Assembly: GCA_963718695.1 (NCBI GenBank)
Contig: OY970371.1
Location: 496,001 to 560,000, forward strand
DNA from: Manganitrophus sp963718695
Lineage (GTDB): Bacteria > Nitrospirota > Nitrospiria > SBBL01 > Manganitrophaceae
Length of the DNA stretch: 64,000 bases
Reading direction: 5' to 3'
Positions 8,362 through 17,715 of the stretch are shown piece by piece. Below the pieces are notes generated by a model. The model did no database searches. It was not told the origin of the DNA and worked only from the letters and a program-made list of their open reading frames with translations. The translations under genes were made by a program, and so were the position numbers. The first letter of the stretch is position 1. Every line of letters starts with the position of its first letter.

Positions 8362-10896
8362 ATGAGAGTTTTTGAGATTGCAAAAAAAATCGGTATCCCG
8401 ACCAAGGAGATGATGGTGCTCCTGAAAAGGATGGGAATCAAGGCGAGCAATCATATGAGCGCCTTGGAGGAAAGCGACATCCAAACGGTCATGAAAGGGA
8501 TGGAGAAGTCGTCGGTGGTGAAGGCCTCGTCGAAGGGGACGAAGTCCGTCAAAGCGGCCCCTCCTCCCCCTCCCGTCGTCGAAAAGAAATCACGCGTTCT
8601 CATTAAAAGAAAGCCGACGCCCGAAGAGATGGCGCCCGCGCCTGCGGCTGTCCAGCCGGAGGAACCGGCCGTAGAGACGCCGGAAACGGTCGCTCTGCCC
8701 AGCCCGGCCGTGGAGCCGCTCGCTCCCGCGGCGGAAGCCCCATCGGCCCCTTCCGATGTGGTGTCTCCTCCCATTGAAGAAGTCAAACCGGCTTCTCCTG
8801 CCGCCGAACCGGCCCCTGCCCCCGGAGTCATCAAGGTGATTCCGACGCCGGGTGTCACCAAAGAGGCGGATAAGAAGACCGATAAAGATAAGAAGAAGGG
8901 GGGGAAAATCGAGCTTCGCCCCGAATTGAAGAAAGACTTTGCCTCCAAGTTTAAGGAGAAAGCAAAACGGCCGAAAAAGCGCTGGGATACGGAGGTTGCG
9001 GTCGAGGAGCCCGAAGCCATCGCCGAGGTTCCGGTCGAAGCAAGGAAATGGCAGGATTTTAAGCCGATTCACCGCAAGGAAGACCGAAGAGGGCTCCGAA
9101 GAGGGCCTGCGGTCTCAACCGACATCACCAAGCCCCGGAGGAAAGTGGTTAAGCTTTATGAAGGAATGACAGTCAAGGAGTTCTCTGAGCTGATCGGTCA
9201 AAAAGTCCCGTCCATTATTTCTAAATTGATGGCGATGGGAAGGATGGCCACCATTAACCATCCGATCTCGCTCGATGAGGCGTCGCTGATTGCGGAGGAA
9301 TTCGGCGTCAAAGCCGAGTTGGTTTCCGAAAAGACGGAGGAAGAGATCCTCAGCCCGTCGATGCCGGACGATCCGAATGACATGCTGCCGCGTTCTCCCG
9401 TGATTACGATCATGGGGCATGTCGATCATGGGAAGACCTCTCTGCTCGACTCCATTCGGCAGACGAAGGTGACGGAAGGCGAGGCGGGCGGCATCACGCA
9501 GCACATCGGCGCGTATATGGTGACCGTCGGCGAAAAACGGGTCACTTTCCTCGACACCCCGGGCCATGAGGCCTTTACCGCCATGCGGGCGCGCGGCGCC
9601 AAGGTCACCGATATCGTGGTCCTGGTGGTTGCGGCCGACGACGGGGTGATGCCCCAGACGATCGAGGCGATCAACCATGCCAAGGCGGCCAATGTCCCCA
9701 TTATCGTTGCCATCAATAAAATCGACAAGCCGGAAGCGAATGCGGACCGGGTGAAGACCGCGCTTGCGGAGTTCGAGCTGATTCCGGAGGCGTGGGGGGG
9801 AAAGACCATCTTTGCCGAGGTCTCCGCGAAGAAGAAGATCGGTCTGGAGTCTCTGCTTGAGATGATCCTCCTGCAGGCCGAGGTCCTTGAGCTGAAGGCG
9901 AATCCGACCCGGCCGATGCTCGGAACGATTGTGGAAGCCAAGCTCGACCGCGGCCGCGGACCGGTTGCGACCGTGTTGGTCCAGCAAGGGACGTTGCGGG
10001 TGGGGGATATTTTCGTGACCGGAGCCCATTTCGGGAAAGTCCGCGCCCTCATTAACGACAAAGGAAAAAAAGTAGACCAGGCCGGACCTTCCACCCCGGT
10101 GGAGGTGATCGGCTTGGACGGGGTTCCCTTGGCGGGGGATACCTTTGTGGTCGTGGCCGATGAGCGAACGGCAAAAGAAGTGGCCCAGGGCCGGTCTCAG
10201 CGGCAGCGGTTGGCCGAGCTTTCTTTGAGCCGGCGCGTGACCCTCGATGATCTTTATCATGAGATCCAGGAAGGGACGGTCAAGGAGCTGAATATCATCG
10301 TCAAGGCCGATGTCCAAGGCTCTGCGGAAGCGATTAAAGAGTCGCTTGAAAAATTGATCTCCCCCTTGGTGAAGCTCCGCGTGATTCATCGCGGGGTCGG
10401 GAGCATTACCGAATCGGATATTCTCCTCGCCTCGGCATCGAACGCGATCGTGATCGGGTTCAACGTCCGGCCGGAAACGAAGGGGGAAGATTTGGCCGAG
10501 CGGGAGAAGGTCGATGTCCGCCTTTACACGATTATCTATGACGCCATCGCCGACGTGAAAGCCGCGATGGAAGGTTTGTTGGAGCCGACGCTGAAGGAGC
10601 GAACGCTGGGACGGGTCGAAGTTCGGCAGGTCTTCCAGATTCCGAAGCAGGGGGTGATCGCCGGAGGCCATGTCAGCAGCGGCCTGATCTCCCGAAACAG
10701 CGCCGGCGCCCGCGTCATTCGGGACGGCGCGGTTGTCTACGAGGGAAAAATCGGCTCGTTGCGCCGCTTCAAGGATGATGTCAAAGAGGTCCAGGCCGGA
10801 TACGAATGCGGTATCGGCATCGAGAACTTCAACGACATCAAGGTCGGCGACGTGATCGAGGTCTACACGCACGATAAAATTGCGGCAAAACTGTAA
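8362..10896 (+). CDS. infB: Translation initiation factor IF-2
   Basis: IF-2 is the GTPase that places initiator fMet-tRNA on the 30S subunit and promotes subunit joining. In the 844-residue product, an IF2_N segment (RVFEIAKKIGIPTKEMMVLL) is followed by a Pro/Ala/Glu-rich linker (about 55-230) and a second IF2_N-like block (VKLYEGMTVKEFSELIGQ). The G domain starts near 345 with G1 GHVDHGKTS, then DTPGHEAF and NKIDKP. Domains II-IV follow, including the C-terminal fMet-tRNA-binding region. Length and order are typical. The start follows an AGAAGG-type site. Confidence 0.98.
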   Translation: MRVFEIAKKIGIPTKEMMVLLKRMGIKASNHMSALEESDIQTVMKGMEKSSVVKASSKGTKSVKAAPPPPPVVEKKSRVLIKRKPTPEEMAPAPAAVQPEEPAVETPETVALPSPAVEPLAPAAEAPSAPSDVVSPPIEEVKPASPAAEPAPAPGVIKVIPTPGVTKEADKKTDKDKKKGGKIELRPELKKDFASKFKEKAKRPKKRWDTEVAVEEPEAIAEVPVEARKWQDFKPIHRKEDRRGLRRGPAVSTDITKPRRKVVKLYEGMTVKEFSELIGQKVPSIISKLMAMGRMATINHPISLDEASLIAEEFGVKAELVSEKTEEEILSPSMPDDPNDMLPRSPVITIMGHVDHGKTSLLDSIRQTKVTEGEAGGITQHIGAYMVTVGEKRVTFLDTPGHEAFTAMRARGAKVTDIVVLVVAADDGVMPQTIEAINHAKAANVPIIVAINKIDKPEANADRVKTALAEFELIPEAWGGKTIFAEVSAKKKIGLESLLEMILLQAEVLELKANPTRPMLGTIVEAKLDRGRGPVATVLVQQGTLRVGDIFVTGAHFGKVRALINDKGKKVDQAGPSTPVEVIGLDGVPLAGDTFVVVADERTAKEVAQGRSQRQRLAELSLSRRVTLDDLYHEIQEGTVKELNIIVKADVQGSAEAIKESLEKLISPLVKLRVIHRGVGSITESDILLASASNAIVIGFNVRPETKGEDLAEREKVDVRLYTIIYDAIADVKAAMEGLLEPTLKERTLGRVEVRQVFQIPKQGVIAGGHVSSGLISRNSAGARVIRDGAVVYEGKIGSLRRFKDDVKEVQAGYECGIGIENFNDIKVGDVIEVYTHDKIAAKL

Positions 10897-10938
10897 TGAG
10901 GGAGGGGCTCGGTCTACGGCCGAGCGGCTCAAGGCGAG

Positions 10939-11241
10939 ATGGCGTCGCTTGATACGAAAATGGTCGTCGGAATTTGTGTGATCGAGCTGTACATTCCCCA
11001 GAACGGCTCTCTGAAGGGAAAACGGCAGGTCTTGCAAAGTATCAAAACGAAGATCAAGAACCGGTTCAATGTGGCCGTTGCGGAAGTGGGCGAGCAGGAT
11101 CTCTGGCAGAAGGCGATTCTCGGTGTGACGACCGTCGCAAACGATCGAAGCTTCGTCAACGAGGTGATGGACAAGGTCGTCGGGTTTGTCTCGAGTTTTC
11201 CTCAGGTCCAGATCGTTCATCATCAACTTGAGCTGATTTAA
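10939..11241 (+). CDS. ylxP: DUF503 (YlxP-like) protein
   Basis: A 100-residue DUF503 protein with the family pattern VVGICVIELYIPQNGSLKGK, then RQVLQSIKTKIKNRFNVAVAE and EVGEQDLWQKAILGV. The family is regularly encoded between infB and rbfA, as here, and is implied in ribosome function without a firmly defined biochemical role. An in-frame ATG 21 bases downstream (10960) would remove MASLDTK and give the more usual N-terminus, so the start is uncertain. Confidence 0.9.
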   Translation: MASLDTKMVVGICVIELYIPQNGSLKGKRQVLQSIKTKIKNRFNVAVAEVGEQDLWQKAILGVTTVANDRSFVNEVMDKVVGFVSSFPQVQIVHHQLELI

Positions 11242-11267
11242 GTCTCTCGCTGGAGAGGAGGGCGGAG

Positions 11268-11630
11268 GTGTCTTTCGCCGTGCAAGAGTATAAGAGAACA
11301 GATCGAATCGGAGATCAAATCAAGATGGAGGTGGCCGACATTTTGACGACCAAGATCCGCGACCCGCGGATCGGGTTCGTCACCGTGACCTCCGTGGACG
11401 TGTCCGATGATTTGAAGCATGCAAAAATTTTTGTGACGGTCCAGAAGGATCAGGATGCGAAGCAGGCCTTCATGGGGCTTCGGAAGGCGACCGGTTTCAT
11501 CCGGGCGGAATTATCGAGAAGGCTGCAGATCCGGCGCGTTCCGGAAGTGGTCTTCCTGCCGGACGAATCGACCGAGAAGGTCTCCCATATCCTCGATCTC
11601 CTCGACCGAATTGAGAAGGAAAAACGGTGA
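11268..11630 (+). CDS. rbfA: Ribosome-binding factor A
   Basis: RbfA is a single KH-like domain that matures the 16S rRNA 5' end and acts in cold adaptation. The 120 residues contain YKRTDRIGDQIKMEVADIL, IGFVTVTSVDVSDDLKHAKIFV and LRIRxxPEVVFLPDESxEK-type signatures (here RRLQIRRVPEVVFLPDEST). The start is GTG at 11268 behind GGCGGAG. It continues the ribosome-assembly operon. Confidence 0.95.
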   Translation: MSFAVQEYKRTDRIGDQIKMEVADILTTKIRDPRIGFVTVTSVDVSDDLKHAKIFVTVQKDQDAKQAFMGLRKATGFIRAELSRRLQIRRVPEVVFLPDESTEKVSHILDLLDRIEKEKR

Positions 11631-11708
11631 TGCATCGAGCAGGGGCCTGCGGCTCAAAAACCCTCCAAGGGGAGTCGGCCTCCGTTGCTGCAGTCATTGG
11701 GAGCGTGA

Positions 11709-12675
11709 ATGAGTCTCGCTGAAGTGGTGTCGGTTCTCCAAGAGAAGCAATCGTTCGTCATTACGGGGCATGTCAGTCCCGAGGGAGACGTCATCGGTTC
11801 CGGCATGGCATTGGCGCTGGCCCTCCGGGACATGGGGAAAAAAGTGGAGGTGGTCAATCGCGATCCGATTCCCCAGCAGCTTCTTTTTCTCCCCCATGAA
11901 GGGCTCTTTACGCGGCAGAAAGCCATTACGCAAACGGCCGATGCCCTCATTGTGGTCGACTCCGGCAGCTTCGAGCGGACCGGATATACCCGTCCTCCCT
12001 CTATCCCCACCATGATCAATATCGACCATCACATCACCAACCCTTCGTATGGGAATATTAATTGGGTGGTGCCGACGGCGATGGCGACCGGGGAGATGAT
12101 TTATGATCTGCTCAAAACCATCGGCGCCCCCATCACCCCTCCGATTGCCGCCTGTATCTATACCGCCCTCATTACGGAGACCGGCTCGTTTCGATTCGTC
12201 AACACCACCTCCCGAGCGCTCCAGATCGCGGGGGAGATGATCGAGAAAGGGGCCGATCCTTTCCGGATTGCCACCGCGCTCTTTGAGGCGAACACGGCGG
12301 GGCGGTTGAAATTGCTCGCTGAAGTGCTCTCGAAAATGGAGGTCAGCGAGGACGAGCGGATCGCCTGGATCCATGTTTCGCAAGCGCAGCTTCGAAAAAC
12401 AGGGACCACCTTCGAAGATACCGAGGATTTTGTGACCTACCCTCTGCTCGATCGAAAAGGTCGAGGTGGCAGTTTTTTTCCGCGAGATCGGTCCGGAACA
12501 ATATAAAATCAGCTTCCGATCGCAGGGAAAGGTCGATGTCGCCCTCCTGGCAAAGCGCTGGGGAGGCGGGGGCCATATCTATGCCGCCGGATGTACCCTC
12601 GGCGGTCCCTGGGAGAAGGTGAAGGAAGGGGTCCTCACCTCCGCGCAGGAAGCGATTTATGCGGTGGTTTCGTAA
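11709..12675 (+). pseudogene. nrnA: NrnA-type DHH/DHHA1 phosphoesterase with a single-base frameshift
   Basis: NrnA-type enzymes hydrolyse short oligoribonucleotides and linear dinucleotides such as pGpG or pApA, and some dephosphorylate pAp. The upstream frame carries the DHH domain (VITGHVSPEGDVIGSGMALA, DALIVVDSGS, NIDHHITNPSYGNINWV). The downstream frame from about 12449 carries the DHHA1 RNA-binding end (KISFRSQGKVDVALLAKRWG, GGGGHIYAAGCTL). Removing one C near 12447 restores a continuous YPLSIEKVEVAVFFREIG join, about 321 aa in all. Both halves are otherwise intact, so this is either a very recent mutation or a sequence error. The operon position between rbfA and truB is typical for the family. 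Confidence 0.85.
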
Positions 12676-12678
12676 AAA

Positions 12679-13665
12679 TTGATCAGAGACGGAATCCTCA
12701 ATATCGATAAGCCGGCCGGTTGGACCTCGCACGATGTGGTCGCGAAGCTCCGCGGCCTCCTGCGGATCAAGAAGGTCGGCCATGCAGGGACCCTCGATCC
12801 GGAGGCGACCGGGGTGCTCCCGATCTGCTTCGGAAAGGGGACCAAGGTCGTCCCTTTCCTGATGGACGCCGAGAAAGAGTACGATGTGGTCCTCCGTCTC
12901 GGAGAAGAGACCGACACGCAAGATGCCGCCGGCAAGGTGCTCAAGCGCACCGACGTTCCTGCCGGCATGGAGGCGCAGGTCCGCGAGGCGGTGGGATCGT
13001 TTGTCGGCGCCTACGCGCAGATGCCGCCGATGTATTCCGCGATTAAAGTGAAGGGGGTTCCCCTTTATCGCTCGGCGCGCGCCGGCAAAGTGGTCGAGCG
13101 GACGGCCCGGACCGTCTCGATTCGGGAGATCCTTTTCAAAGGTTTCGAGGGACGGGATGCCGCCTTCAGCGTGGTCTGCTCGAAGGGGACTTACATCCGG
13201 ACCCTCTGCGCCGACATCGGCGCGAAGCTGGGGGTGGGGGGGCATCTGCTTCTGCTGCGCCGCACCCGCGCCGGTCAATTCCCCATCTTCGATTCAATTG
13301 AGCTGAATCATTTTTGCGAGCTGTACGCAGAAGGGATTTGGGAAAAGGAAGTCTATTCTTTAAATGAGGTCTTGAAGGATCTTCCTGCGGTTTGGGTGAA
13401 GGGGTCCCACCGGGAGAAGGTTCTCCATGGCGCGCCGGTCGGCCCCGATGGGGTATCGAATCGATCTTCCTTTAAAAAAGGAGAGCCGCTTCGCATCCTC
13501 GATCCGGAAGGGGAGCTTCTCGCCATCGGCCGCGCCACCATGAATGAAGATGAAGTGAAGGGAAGTCGACAGTCTTTCTTTAAAGCAGAAACGGTTCTTT
13601 CCGAAAACGCGGAGCCGGAGGACGGGGCGCGGGTGGAAGAATCGATTCAGAGTTCATTATACTAA
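12679..13665 (+). CDS. truB: tRNA pseudouridine(55) synthase TruB
   Basis: TruB isomerises U55 in the T-loop of tRNAs. The catalytic Asp is D40 in GHAGTLDPEATGVLP; the N-terminal GILNIDKPAGWTSHDVV and later YDVVLRLGEETDTQD, MPPMYSAIKVKGVPLY and SKGTYIRTLCADIG motifs are present. The 328 residues include a C-terminal PUA-like extension (LPAVWVKGSHREKVLHGAPV). The start is a TTG at 12679, three bases after the nrnA stop, so coupling to that gene is likely; no in-frame ATG near this position would leave the ILNIDKP motif intact. Confidence 0.96.
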   Translation: MIRDGILNIDKPAGWTSHDVVAKLRGLLRIKKVGHAGTLDPEATGVLPICFGKGTKVVPFLMDAEKEYDVVLRLGEETDTQDAAGKVLKRTDVPAGMEAQVREAVGSFVGAYAQMPPMYSAIKVKGVPLYRSARAGKVVERTARTVSIREILFKGFEGRDAAFSVVCSKGTYIRTLCADIGAKLGVGGHLLLLRRTRAGQFPIFDSIELNHFCELYAEGIWEKEVYSLNEVLKDLPAVWVKGSHREKVLHGAPVGPDGVSNRSSFKKGEPLRILDPEGELLAIGRATMNEDEVKGSRQSFFKAETVLSENAEPEDGARVEESIQSSLY

Positions 13666-13685
13666 CAAATAAGGAGGAACATCAC

Positions 13686-13955
13686 GTGCCGCTCGTTAAG
13701 GAAAAGAAGCAGAGTGTCATCAAGGAAAATGCGATTCATGGAAACGATACCGGCTCGCCGGAGGTTCAGATCGCCCTTCTGACGAATCGGATTACTTATT
13801 TGACGGAACATTTCCAGACCCACAAGAAAGATCACCACTCCCGGCGCGGCCTGATCAATATGGTCAGCCGGCGGAGAAAGCTGCTCGATTATCTGAAGCA
13901 GAACGATTTCGCCCGGTATCAGGCGATCATCGGCAAGTTGGGACTGAGAAAGTAA
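13686..13955 (+). CDS. rpsO: 30S ribosomal protein S15
   Basis: S15 is a primary 16S rRNA-binding protein. The 89-residue product, exactly the usual length, contains the signature GSPEVQIALLTNRITYLTEH, then HHSRRGLINMVSRRRKLLDY and the LRK end. It starts at GTG 13686 behind a strong AAGGAGG. Its neighbours truB and pnp match the classic truB-rpsO-pnp arrangement. Confidence 0.98.
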   Translation: MPLVKEKKQSVIKENAIHGNDTGSPEVQIALLTNRITYLTEHFQTHKKDHHSRRGLINMVSRRRKLLDYLKQNDFARYQAIIGKLGLRK

Positions 13956-14021
13956 CTCAGTCAGTGCAGTGGATCTTCCACGGTGTGAAGGTCCAGCTAA
14001 AATAACGTATCGCAGCCGGCA

Positions 14022-14115
14022 CAGAAATACAATGAAGAACCAATAAGGGCGAGATGAGGTGAGGCGCCGCGCGCCTCCTGCGACCTCTCTTTCTTGGTTT
14101 TTCATTGTAGTTCTG
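14022..14115 (+). promoter_or_regulatory. Long rpsO-pnp intergenic hairpin, likely RNase III target
   Basis: Bases 14028-14043 pair with 14094-14109 over 16 bp (one G-U). The stem extends outward past one A-G mismatch by CAGAA/TTCTG (14022-14026 with 14111-14115). Inside it, GAGGT/ACCTC (14056-14060, 14083-14087) and a GC-rich GAGGCG/CGCCTC stem form the tip. The pnp ribosome site and ATG lie just downstream. In E. coli the same gap holds an RNase III-cleaved hairpin through which PNPase represses its own mRNA; equivalent function here is inferred from position and shape. Confidence 0.7.
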
Positions 14116-14148
14116 TGGCCTGCTGCTCTAGTGGAGGATACACAGATT

Positions 14149-16251
14149 ATGATTCATCGCGTAGAAGCAGAGATTGCAGGGAAAAAACTGATCCTGGAGA
14201 CGGGACGAATGGCCCGGCAGGCGGATGGAGCGGTTCTTGTCCAGTATGGCGACAGCCTCGTCCTGGCCACGGCCGTCGCTTCCAAACAGGCAAAAGATGT
14301 CGATTTCCTTCCGCTCACGGTCGACTATCAAGAGCGGGCGTATGCGGCCGGAAGGATTCCGGGCGGATTTTTCAAAAGAGAAGGAAGGCTGACCGAAAAA
14401 GAGACATTGACCAGCCGGTTGATCGACCGGCCGATGCGGCCGCTCTTTCCGGATCATTGGTATTTTGAGACCCAGATCATCGCCTCGGTCCTTTCGAGCG
14501 ATCTTTCCGCCTCAACCGAGATTCTCGGGATGGTCGGCGCTTCGGCGGCCGTCACCATTTCAGATATCCCTTTCAACGGCCCGATCGGCGCGATCCGCGT
14601 CGGCCGGATCGACGGAAAACTCGTCGCGATGCCGAGTTTGGAAGAGATCGAGAAGAGCGATATGAATATCGTCCTTGCCGGCACCGCCGATGCCGTCATG
14701 ATGGTCGAAAGCGAGATCAAGGAGCTCCCCGAAGAGGCGGTTTTGGAAGCGGTCGCTTTCGGACATCAAGCGCTCCAGACGCTGATCGCACTGCAGAAGG
14801 AGCTTCAAGCGAAGGTCGGGAAGCAGAAGCGTTCCCCCGTGGCGATCGGTCGGGATGAGGCGTTGGAGAAGCAATTGAGGGAGACCCTCGTCGGGCCGAT
14901 TCAAGAAGCGATCCTGATTCCGAACAAGACCGAACGGCAGGAGCGTCTCGATCACATTCTCAAGGAGAAGATCGCGTCGATCAATACCGGCGAAGTCGAT
15001 CGGACCCGGGAGATCAAAGCCCTCTTTCACGATCTGGAGCGGGAAGCGGTCCGGGAGATGATTTTGAGCAAAGGGGTCCGGGCCGACGGCCGCGGGCCGG
15101 CCGATATCCGCCCGATCACCTGCGAGGTGGGGATTCTCCCCCGCACACATGGGTCGGCGCTCTTCACCCGCGGTGAGACGCAGAGCTTGGCCGTGGTGAC
15201 CCTTGGCACTTCCGATGACGAGCAGCGGATCGACTCCCTGGAAGGGGAATGGAAGAAGACCTTCATGCTTCATTATAACTTCCCTCCCTTCTCCGTCGGC
15301 GAGGCCCGGCCGCTTCGGGGCCCCGGCCGTCGCGAGATCGGCCATGGGGCTTTGGCCGAGCGGGCATTGAAGCCGATCATCCCGACCAAAGAGATCTTCC
15401 CGTATACCCTGCGGATCGTTTCCGATGTCCTCGAATCGAACGGCTCCTCTTCCATGGCGACTGTCTGCGGCGGAACCCTCGCCCTGATGGATGCCGGGGT
15501 GCCGATCGTCCGTCCGGTCGCCGGGATTGCGATGGGGCTGATCCTGGAGGGAAAGCGGTTTCAGATTCTCTCCGATATTTTGGGGCTGGAAGACCATCTG
15601 GGGGATATGGATTTTAAGGTCACCGGAACCGCACAGGGGATCACCGCCTTTCAGCTCGACATCAAGATCGGCGGGCTGACCATCGAGATCATGAAACGGG
15701 CGTTGGAGCAGGCGAAGCAAGGACGGCAGCATATCTTGGGCAAAATGCTCGAGGCGCTGGCCGCGCCCCGGCCGGAGCTCTCCAGCTATGCGCCGCGGAT
15801 TGTCACGATGAAGGTGAAATCCGATAAGGTCCGCGAAGTGATCGGACCGGGCGGAAAGGTGATCCGCGGGATCATCGAGAAAACCGGCGTGAAGATCGAC
15901 ATCGAAGATGATGGGACGATCCATATCGCCTCGATGGACGATGCCGCGGCGAAGGAAGCGATCGAGATGATCAATATGATCGTCGAAGAGGTCGAAATCG
16001 GCCGCGTCTATGTCGGAAAGGTCACTCGGATCATGGACTTCGGCGCCATCGTCGAGCTTCGACGGGGCGTCGATGGGCTGGTCCACATCTCGCAGCTGGC
16101 GCATCATCGTGTCAAGAGTGTGACCGATGAGGTGAAAGAGGGAGATGAGATCACCGTGAAGGTCCTCGAGGTCGACCGACAGGGGAAGATCCGCCTTTCT
16201 CGGAAAGAGACGCTTCCCCCTCCTCCGGCCGAAGCGAAAGAGTCGAAATAG
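14149..16251 (+). CDS. pnp: Polyribonucleotide nucleotidyltransferase (PNPase)
   Basis: PNPase degrades RNA 3'-5' by phosphorolysis and is part of degradosome-like complexes. The ATG at 14149, preceded by GTGGAGG, gives 700 residues, the family's usual length; a longer frame opens at 14059 but its extra residues would be encoded by the regulatory hairpin. Two RNase PH domains flank an all-helical domain. Visible motifs are FLPLTVDYQERAYAAGRIPG with FFKREGR, and in the second core RGPGRREIGHGALAERAL. KH (GPGGKVIRGIIEKTGVKIDI) and S1 (GRVYVGKVTRIMDFGAIVEL) domains end the protein. Confidence 0.98.
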   Translation: MIHRVEAEIAGKKLILETGRMARQADGAVLVQYGDSLVLATAVASKQAKDVDFLPLTVDYQERAYAAGRIPGGFFKREGRLTEKETLTSRLIDRPMRPLFPDHWYFETQIIASVLSSDLSASTEILGMVGASAAVTISDIPFNGPIGAIRVGRIDGKLVAMPSLEEIEKSDMNIVLAGTADAVMMVESEIKELPEEAVLEAVAFGHQALQTLIALQKELQAKVGKQKRSPVAIGRDEALEKQLRETLVGPIQEAILIPNKTERQERLDHILKEKIASINTGEVDRTREIKALFHDLEREAVREMILSKGVRADGRGPADIRPITCEVGILPRTHGSALFTRGETQSLAVVTLGTSDDEQRIDSLEGEWKKTFMLHYNFPPFSVGEARPLRGPGRREIGHGALAERALKPIIPTKEIFPYTLRIVSDVLESNGSSSMATVCGGTLALMDAGVPIVRPVAGIAMGLILEGKRFQILSDILGLEDHLGDMDFKVTGTAQGITAFQLDIKIGGLTIEIMKRALEQAKQGRQHILGKMLEALAAPRPELSSYAPRIVTMKVKSDKVREVIGPGGKVIRGIIEKTGVKIDIEDDGTIHIASMDDAAAKEAIEMINMIVEEVEIGRVYVGKVTRIMDFGAIVELRRGVDGLVHISQLAHHRVKSVTDEVKEGDEITVKVLEVDRQGKIRLSRKETLPPPPAEAKESK

Positions 16252-16273
16252 TCAAGCGCAAGGGTTCTCTTCC

Positions 16274-16310
16274 GAGCGGGTGGTCTATCGGTCGTATTGG
16301 CCACCCGCTC
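16274..16310 (+). terminator. Hairpin after pnp without T-run
   Basis: GAGCGGGTGG (16274-16283) pairs perfectly with CCACCCGCTC (16301-16310) around a 17-base loop. No T-run follows, so it is more likely an mRNA 3'-end stabiliser or processing site between pnp and the protease gene than a full intrinsic terminator. Confidence 0.45.
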
Positions 16311-16365
16311 AGGCCTGCCCTCTCTGGTACGTCCCTGAAAGCACCTGCAAGGAGAGTCGATATAC

Positions 16366-17622
16366 ATGGTTCGGAAACTCGTCCTAGATAACGGAATGCG
16401 GATTGTCGCGGAAAAGATGGCCTCCGTAAAGTCGGTCTCGATCGGCCTTTGGGTGAATGTCGGTTCCCGGGACGAAGAGGCGCACGAGCACGGCATGTCC
16501 CACTTCCTTGAGCATATGTTCTTCAAAGGAACGGAGAAGCGGAGCGCGAAGGAGATCGCCCGGGAGATCGATGCGATCGGCGGCGAGTTAAACGCCTTTA
16601 CCTCCCGCGAGACGACGACCTTCTATGCCAAAGTTCTCGACGATCATCTCGCAGAAGCGGTCGAGATCCTCTCCGACAACTTCCACCACTCTACGTTTGA
16701 TCCGCGTGAAATCGAGAAGGAAAAACAGGTCGTCATCGAAGAGATCAAGATGGTGGAGGACGATCCGGAAGATCTGGTTCATGATCTCTACACGAAGGAT
16801 ATTTGGAAAGGAAACACCCTGGGACGGCCGATCCTGGGAACGATGGAAACCATCTCCGGCTTGACCCGAAAGAAGATCCTCCGCTTTCTCAAGCGGACCT
16901 ACGATCCGAAACAGATCGTCGTCTCCGTCGCCGGCCACTTCGATCTTCCGCCGCTGATGAAAGCGCTTGATAAGGCCTTCGGAAAGTATTCCGCCAAGGA
17001 AGTCGATCTTCAGCCGAGACTGGCGCCCCAGATGACCCCCCATTTTCAGGTGAAGAAGCGGAATTTAGAGCAGGTCCACCTCTGCATCGGAACGCAGGGG
17101 CTGCCGCATCGCCATCCCGACCGGTATGCGCTCTACGTTCTCAATACCGTCCTCGGCGGCAGCGTCAGCTCACGTCTCTTCCAAGAGGTTCGGGAGCGGC
17201 GGGGGCTGGCTTACTCCATCTACTCCTATCCCTCTTCCTATCAAGACGGGGGGCTCTTTACCGTCTATGCCGGGACCGGCGCCAAAAACGCGCCGAAGGT
17301 GATCAGCTTGATTTTAAAAGAGTTCAAGCGGATGAAAGACAAAGGGATCGATGCCGTCGAATTGGAGAAAGCGAAGAACCACATCAAGGGGAGCCTCATG
17401 CTCAGCATGGAGAGCACCAGCAGCCGGATGAGCAAGCTGGCCAAGGACGAGCTTTACTTTGGACGATATTTTACGCTGGAAGAGGTGGTCCGTGAGATCA
17501 ACCGGGTCTCTCTCGATCAGGTTCAACTGCTCGCGAAGACCCTTTTTGACTCGAAATATCTTTCCCTGACCGCGCTCGGAAAAATCGATTCGAGCCTCCT
17601 GCCGCAGGATCTGAGCCTTTAA
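16366..17622 (+). CDS. M16 family zinc metallopeptidase (processing-peptidase-like)
   Basis: The inverted zinc motif HxxEH is present as HFLEH (H46, E49, H50) with the downstream glutamate in the VIEEIKMVEDDPEDL helix. The 418 residues carry both pitrilysin-like halves, with the R/Y signature ERRGLAYSIYSYPSSYQDGG in the second. Members of this branch (YmxG/PqqL-like) commonly follow pnp, as here. There is no signal peptide, so a cytoplasmic location is likely. An AAGGAGA site precedes the ATG. The natural substrate is unknown. Confidence 0.93.
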   Translation: MVRKLVLDNGMRIVAEKMASVKSVSIGLWVNVGSRDEEAHEHGMSHFLEHMFFKGTEKRSAKEIAREIDAIGGELNAFTSRETTTFYAKVLDDHLAEAVEILSDNFHHSTFDPREIEKEKQVVIEEIKMVEDDPEDLVHDLYTKDIWKGNTLGRPILGTMETISGLTRKKILRFLKRTYDPKQIVVSVAGHFDLPPLMKALDKAFGKYSAKEVDLQPRLAPQMTPHFQVKKRNLEQVHLCIGTQGLPHRHPDRYALYVLNTVLGGSVSSRLFQEVRERRGLAYSIYSYPSSYQDGGLFTVYAGTGAKNAPKVISLILKEFKRMKDKGIDAVELEKAKNHIKGSLMLSMESTSSRMSKLAKDELYFGRYFTLEEVVREINRVSLDQVQLLAKTLFDSKYLSLTALGKIDSSLLPQDLSL

Positions 17623-17678
17623 AAGACGGGGGCCAGGGGTCGGGGATCGGATAAAAGAATAAAGAGGGTTCAAACAGG

Positions 17679-17715
17679 AGGTCTTTACGGGAATCGTAAA
17701 GACCTTTTTTATTTG
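17679..17715 (+). terminator. Intrinsic terminator ending the rimP-to-protease operon
   Basis: AGGTCTTTACG (17679-17689) pairs with CGTAAAGACCT (17695-17705) over 11 bp with a 5-base loop, followed by a T-run. Only the plus strand has the U-tract. The stop codon of the convergent GGDEF gene lies inside the T-run at 17709-17711. Confidence 0.9.

Noticed and set aside
9115..11226. 703-codon open frame antisense to infB and ylxP
   Set aside because: Antisense shadow of a GC-rich gene; no ribosome site or recognisable motif. The same applies to long antisense frames over pnp (14560-16107), mutS (20406-22091) and the ThDP gene (57550-58773).
12440..12455. Programmed +1 frameshifting in nrnA
   Set aside because: No stop codon, slippery site or stimulatory element of a known type; a sequence error or recent mutation is simpler. 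Kept only as a secondary idea in the findings.
14059..14148. N-terminal extension of PNPase
   Set aside because: Encoded by the intergenic hairpin; ATG 14149 gives the standard length and N-terminus.
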